A stretch of 34,119 bases of DNA from Flavobacteriales bacterium UBA1694 (lineage in GTDB: Bacteria; Bacteroidota; Bacteroidia; Flavobacteriales; Weeksellaceae): assembly GCA_002319955.1 (NCBI GenBank), contig DCJS01000027.1, positions 1 to 34,119 of the forward strand. The letters run 5' to 3'. Shown here one piece after another: positions 30,571 through 34,119 of this stretch; position 1 is the first letter of the stretch; each line of letters begins with the position of its first letter. A model generated the notes under the pieces. That model was not told the origin of the DNA, made no database searches, and worked only from the letters and a program-made list of their open reading frames with translations. The position numbers were made by a program, and so were the translations under genes.

Positions 30571-31872
30571 ATGAAACGTAATTGGTTAGAGGCTCTCAAG
30601 GAGAAAATGAAAAACCATGAGCAGTCGCCTCCTCTTGAAATTTGGCAAAATATTGAGTCTGAATTGTTTAATCAATACCCGACTCAAAAGACCCCTATTC
30701 CAATAGAAGATGGGTTAGAGAAGCGTGGTCTTTTTAGAAGGTTGCAAAGCTACAGCATTGCCGCTAGTCTAGCGGGGCTTGTGCTTGTTGGAACCGCCCT
30801 TTATTTCATTTTACGACCGGGATTTTCTCCTACCGATCAAAACTCTATTGTAAATCAGAAACCGCACAAAGCCCAGGAGCCAAGCGCCAAGTCCCCGTCA
30901 AAAGTATGGGGCAAGCAGAGTTCCCAAGAACTTGAACGGTTCGCTCAGGACTTGGAAGGGGTACAGCCTCTAGAGAAGATGCACATGCAACTTGGCCTTA
31001 AGCCCTCGGAACTAAATTCTTTGGTGGCAGAATTTTCTCACCCATGGAATGTGGATCTGGTGTCAAGCCGTAAGGTTTTAGTCGTACAGCCAGTACAAAA
31101 TCAGGGTCCTATTAACCCTGAAGGAAACCCCCTAAAAATTCTTCAAATGCCAGGCGTAGAAAGCAAGACCAGCAGACTATTTGATAAACTGCGATTTGGT
31201 CCCAATGCGGGTCAGTTGGCCTCGAATTCTAGCGCACAAGATCCAGGCTATTTAACGATGAGTGGAGGAAGTGCAGCCAGAACAGTCCTTCAGCAACTCG
31301 ATGCGCCGTATTCAAGTGTTGTGATGGGGAATTCCAATCAAGAGGCGAGTTCAGAAGTTAGCCATCAAATGCCAATTTCTTACGGTCTTGCCGTTCAGTA
31401 CCCGCTAAATTCAAAATGGAGTCTGAGTTCCGGAGTTAGCTACACCAACTTGCGCTCTAATCTTAAGGCCGGAACTGAAACAAACTATTGGAAAAGCCGT
31501 CAGACTTTACATTACATCGGTGTGCCGCTTCAGGTTAATTATAAAATTTCAGAGCAGACTAAACTCAGCACTTATGCCTACGCAGGAGGAGAAGTTAAGA
31601 AAGTCATTGCCGCGAGTACCAAGACTAGTTACGTCGTGCAAAGCGAGCCAACGACTTATGCGACAGAGAAAATTAGAGAGCGGCCTGTCCAAGTGTCTTT
31701 AAACTCTGGAATAGGGCTTGAATACCGACTCCATAAGAACATTAGTTTGTATGTTGAACCAGGGATTGAATACCATTTAAAGGACAACTCTGGTATTCAA
31801 ACACTTTATAAAGACAGACCCCTTACCTTTAGTTTACGCTCAGGTCTAAGACTTTCAATCTCCAAACAATAA
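30571..31872 (+). CDS. Probable dual-membrane-spanning anti-sigma factor with C-terminal outer-membrane barrel
   Basis: This 433-residue protein has an unusual layout. Residues 1-58 are cytoplasmic and polar, with the pattern WLEALKEKMKNHEQSPPLEIWQNIESELF that recurs in Bacteroidota proteins beside ECF sigma factors. Residues 62-82 form one transmembrane helix (IAASLAGLVLVGTALYFIL). Residues 83 to about 203 are a Pro/Ser/Gln-rich periplasmic linker. From about 205 (KLRFGPNAG) to 431, alternating amphipathic strands resemble an eight-stranded OmpA/PorT-type barrel, the last being LTFSLRSGLRLSI. There is no cleavable signal peptide. The same plan defines the dual-membrane anti-sigma (Dma) proteins of Bacteroides thetaiotaomicron. 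With the sigma gene 8 bases upstream, I infer that it restrains that sigma factor and reports on the outer membrane. Confidence 0.8.
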   Translation: MKRNWLEALKEKMKNHEQSPPLEIWQNIESELFNQYPTQKTPIPIEDGLEKRGLFRRLQSYSIAASLAGLVLVGTALYFILRPGFSPTDQNSIVNQKPHKAQEPSAKSPSKVWGKQSSQELERFAQDLEGVQPLEKMHMQLGLKPSELNSLVAEFSHPWNVDLVSSRKVLVVQPVQNQGPINPEGNPLKILQMPGVESKTSRLFDKLRFGPNAGQLASNSSAQDPGYLTMSGGSAARTVLQQLDAPYSSVVMGNSNQEASSEVSHQMPISYGLAVQYPLNSKWSLSSGVSYTNLRSNLKAGTETNYWKSRQTLHYIGVPLQVNYKISEQTKLSTYAYAGGEVKKVIAASTKTSYVVQSEPTTYATEKIRERPVQVSLNSGIGLEYRLHKNISLYVEPGIEYHLKDNSGIQTLYKDRPLTFSLRSGLRLSISKQ

Positions 31873-31914
31873 ATGCTCGCAATGCGTTTCTAAGTTTTAG
31901 CGCCATCAAATAGA

Positions 31915-31948
31915 AAAAAACCAGAGCAAGAAATTGCTCTGGTTTTTT
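31915..31948. terminator. Bidirectional terminator between the anti-sigma and SGNH genes
   Basis: A 15-base-pair stem (31915-31929 with 31934-31948) is capped by a GAAA tetraloop. Its core is CCAGAGCAA/TTGCTCTGG, flanked by six A and six T. It ends both convergent transcripts. Confidence 0.92.
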
Positions 31949-31985
31949 ATGGTCCTAATTTCCCAATGGGAAATAAAGTCGTTTT

Positions 31986-33470
31986 CTATGGGAATGTAAC
32001 GCCAGAATATTGGTTTACATTAACCATCGGTAAGGACGAATTGTATTTCTTATTAATTGATTTAATAAATTCATTCGCGATGATACCGTAGCCTCTTCCT
32101 GTTAAGTGAACACCGTCCAATGAAAATGAACCGCCAGTTACGAAAGTGGTTGTGTATTTTACACCATCAAATTGGATTCCTGAGGATCTTGCCAATTCTT
32201 GCATTTTTGTATTTGCATCAACAAAGGCAAGTCCTTTACTGTCTGCAGCCGTTTTGATAATAGTGTTGAATTCTTTGGTAGCCGCTAAAACTTCATCCTT
32301 TTCAATGCTTGTAAGCACGTGCTTATCGTCTAGAGGGAATGTGACACCAAATTTATCAAAAGGCGCAACAGCCATTGGTGAAGCCGGTGCGGTACCGATC
32401 ACAGAACTTGTAGTCAAAGGAATAAGGTCTGCGCTAGTTGCATGTCTAGCCTGTCCATAAACCATTCCCATAAGGCCAGCTTGTTGAGCTGGAACACCAA
32501 AGCTTAGTAAGGCTTCAGTAATCTGACCTGCTAGATTCGTTAGTGATTCGTCCTTAAGAAGGAGTGGGTTGTTAGCTTGTGAAACCAATTTAAGTCTACT
32601 ACCTTGACCGTAAGCGGCCAAAATTTGGCTTAATGGTCCGAATACTTGCTGGTTTAGTGCTGTTACACTCGCCGCATCAAGTGGAACCGGATTGTAAGGT
32701 ACGGTTGTAAAGAACGGAATGGCCGTGACGTTTGGTAAGTTTGCGACCACACCTTTCGCTCCTTGTGAAGTTAGGGTTTGTACAAGCCCATTGTAGGCTT
32801 GAGAAAATAAGTCCTTAGAGGTTATTGGGTTTGAACCATCACCACCTGAAGTGGCGTACCCTAGAACGTCGTTATTTCCAATCCATAGGGAGAAGAACGT
32901 CGGGCTTTGAGCCATAGCATCAGTCAATACAGAAGCGGTCCCTGACGAGGCAAATCGCACAAAATAAGGATTTGCAGTGCCGGTGGTTAAGCCCGCTGCA
33001 CTTCCGTAGCCTGGGGCTAATAAATGGAAAGATTTTGCACCTGGAACCCCCATATTCTGGTAGGGACCAGCACTATAAATACTACCTATTGTATTGGTTG
33101 CTGTGCCACTGGCTGGCACGGGGCCTAAGGCTCCATCGGCTCCAACGGCAAGAACTAATTTATTGCCTAAACCAACAGCGGGAATTCCTCCTAAATTGTC
33201 AGACATCATAGGCTGCTTGAATTCGCCACCGCCTGCAAGTTGCATTTGCGTTGCAAGCATGCTTGGGTAGGATTCGGTTTGACCATCTACGTAAAGCGCA
33301 TTGTCTCTAAATCCAGCGGTAAGGGAATTTCCTAAAGCCACATACTTGCTGAAATCGGCATCGCCGGTTGAGACTGCAATCGATTCAACATCTTGGTCAA
33401 AATCGGTCTCGCAACTGTAAGTGAATAATAAGAATGAGGCCGCAAACGCCGGTATAATTAATTTCTTCAT
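31986..33470 (-). CDS. SGNH/GDSL-family hydrolase lipoprotein
   Basis: This 494-residue protein has a lipoprotein signal (MKKLIIPAFAASFLLFTYSC, Cys20 lipidated) followed by acidic residues. The SGNH blocks are visible: block I ALGNSLTAG with the nucleophile Ser49, block II as GVPGAKS (about 141-147), block III as GNND (198-201), and block V as LDGVHLTGRG with Asp452 and His455. The long insert between blocks III and V is unusual compared with small GDSL esterases but common in Bacteroidota members next to FadL porins. It starts 10 bases after the porin gene and is co-transcribed with it. A lipase or esterase at the outer membrane whose fatty-acid products enter through the porin is a reasonable inference. 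Confidence 0.9.
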   Translation of the reverse strand: MKKLIIPAFAASFLLFTYSCETDFDQDVESIAVSTGDADFSKYVALGNSLTAGFRDNALYVDGQTESYPSMLATQMQLAGGGEFKQPMMSDNLGGIPAVGLGNKLVLAVGADGALGPVPASGTATNTIGSIYSAGPYQNMGVPGAKSFHLLAPGYGSAAGLTTGTANPYFVRFASSGTASVLTDAMAQSPTFFSLWIGNNDVLGYATSGGDGSNPITSKDLFSQAYNGLVQTLTSQGAKGVVANLPNVTAIPFFTTVPYNPVPLDAASVTALNQQVFGPLSQILAAYGQGSRLKLVSQANNPLLLKDESLTNLAGQITEALLSFGVPAQQAGLMGMVYGQARHATSADLIPLTTSSVIGTAPASPMAVAPFDKFGVTFPLDDKHVLTSIEKDEVLAATKEFNTIIKTAADSKGLAFVDANTKMQELARSSGIQFDGVKYTTTFVTGGSFSLDGVHLTGRGYGIIANEFIKSINKKYNSSLPMVNVNQYSGVTFP

Positions 33471-33480
33471 AATCGTTTAA

Positions 33481-34119
33481 TTATTTAATGATGTTGTAGT
33501 TAAGACCTAAACCAAAATAATAAGTCTGGGCCTTTGCTTGACCTGCGAAATGGGTATTTGGATTGTCAAACACTCTTGATTTTGGGAACGACTTTGCTGC
33601 CGCAAAATCCACACCTATTGCGCCAAACTTAAATCCTAAACCAGCCGTGATGACGTGTGCATCAAATGAAGGGGTTTCAGGAATGAAGTTCTCGTCCGTA
33701 TAAGGCGCCTCGTCCCAATACCATCCCGCACGAGCGGCAATCTTAGGGTTAATTTTGTATTCCGTTCCGACGCGGAATGTTTTTGTATTATGAAAATTCT
33801 TTGGTGTTTTTAATACAGTTGGGTCCGAGGGTTGGTTCCCTACAGGAGCATTTGCAAAATCAAGCGTTAAGCTTTGGTATTTTTCCCAGCCAGTGTAGTT
33901 GAAATCCGCTGAAATCTTCCATTTTTCTGTGGCCTGATAGGTGGCCCCGATGGTGTATTCGTCTACTAAAGGTAAAGTCGCTTTAAATTTGTCTTCCCCA
34001 TTGGCGTTAAGTCCTAAATTGGGGTAAAGCGCTGGAGAAATATTAAATGTCGCTGTTCCGTTTGAAGCTTCCATATCCACTGGCCCTCTGTACGCTAAAC
34101 TTAAGTCTAATTTGTCTGA
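33481..34119 (-). CDS. OmpP1/FadL-family outer-membrane transporter, 5' end outside window
   Basis: The visible 212 residues are the C-terminal part of a FadL-type beta barrel; the reading frame stays open to the window edge, with SDKLDLSLAYRGPVDME at the cut. Typical features are repeated amphipathic strands, NYTGWEKYQSLTLDF (the FadL tryptophan motif), FRVGTEYKINPKIAARAGWYWDE, DAHVITAGLGFKFG, and a C-terminal strand YYFGLGLNYNIIK. FadL proteins move long-chain fatty acids and other hydrophobic molecules across the outer membrane. The SGNH lipoprotein gene follows after 10 bases, suggesting a hydrolase-porin pair. Any GTG within this stretch is internal and is not the start. Confidence 0.92.
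   Translation of the reverse strand, partial: SDKLDLSLAYRGPVDMEASNGTATFNISPALYPNLGLNANGEDKFKATLPLVDEYTIGATYQATEKWKISADFNYTGWEKYQSLTLDFANAPVGNQPSDPTVLKTPKNFHNTKTFRVGTEYKINPKIAARAGWYWDEAPYTDENFIPETPSFDAHVITAGLGFKFGAIGVDFAAAKSFPKSRVFDNPNTHFAGQAKAQTYYFGLGLNYNIIK

Noticed and set aside
33481..34080. Complete small porin starting at GTG 34080
   Set aside because: The frame continues upstream to the window end with FadL-like sequence, so the GTG is an internal valine.
1..34119. CRISPR array, insertion sequence, prophage or tRNA
   Set aside because: No regularly spaced repeats, transposase or integrase genes, terminal repeats or cloverleaf sequences were seen.

Overview
The window looks like chromosomal DNA of a member of the Bacteroidota, most likely class Flavobacteriia. 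The indicators are a GLPGLI-family protein, a CTC-type L25 ribosomal protein, an OmpP1/FadL porin next to an SGNH lipoprotein, an AccD without zinc-ribbon cysteines, an AT-rich sequence with few Shine-Dalgarno sites, and promoters of the form TTTG-N19-21-TAnnTTTG. The clearest of these promoters lie before accD and sufA. I see no tRNA, rRNA, insertion sequence, prophage or CRISPR array. Both window ends cut through genes.

Layout. Bases 1-8039 are a run of minus-strand genes: a TrmH-type methyltransferase, a CBS protein with NAD kinase, fructose-bisphosphate aldolase, accD, a DUF6973-like protein, a DinB protein, an M14 peptidase and a truncated SpmA/SpmB-like membrane protein. Bases 8103-18750 are housekeeping genes in alternating directions: mutS, an HI0933 flavoprotein, a hot-dog thioesterase, thiL, an LpxH-like phosphoesterase, pepT, hydroxymethylglutaryl-CoA lyase with a sulfurtransferase, and an exonuclease with a SufT-like protein. 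Bases 18930-21563 hold a DHA2-type exporter with an M20 amidohydrolase, preceded by an operator-like inverted repeat. Bases 22098-26209 hold a zincin-like protein and the sufABCD iron-sulfur operon. The operon ends at a strong terminator, and no sufS or sufE lies nearby. Bases 26451-29034 hold a GLPGLI protein, rplY and prs. Bases 29035-29347 are non-coding and may encode a small RNA. Bases 29348-31872 hold a lipoprotein, an ECF sigma factor and a protein with a cytoplasmic head, one inner-membrane helix, a periplasmic linker and a C-terminal outer-membrane barrel. Bases 31986-34119 hold the SGNH lipoprotein and the partial FadL-like porin.

The most notable system is the sigma factor plus two-membrane protein (30008-31872). 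Its architecture matches the dual-membrane-spanning anti-sigma (Dma) idea described in Bacteroides thetaiotaomicron. In that model one polypeptide holds a sigma factor in the cytoplasm and senses the outer membrane directly. Here its targets and trigger are unknown.

Several start codons were moved downstream of the longest possible reading frame. In most cases the longer frame would begin inside a neighbouring terminator or promoter, or overlap a divergent gene. This affects the DUF6973-like protein, TrmH, thioesterase, PepT, zincin, GLPGLI and Prs genes.
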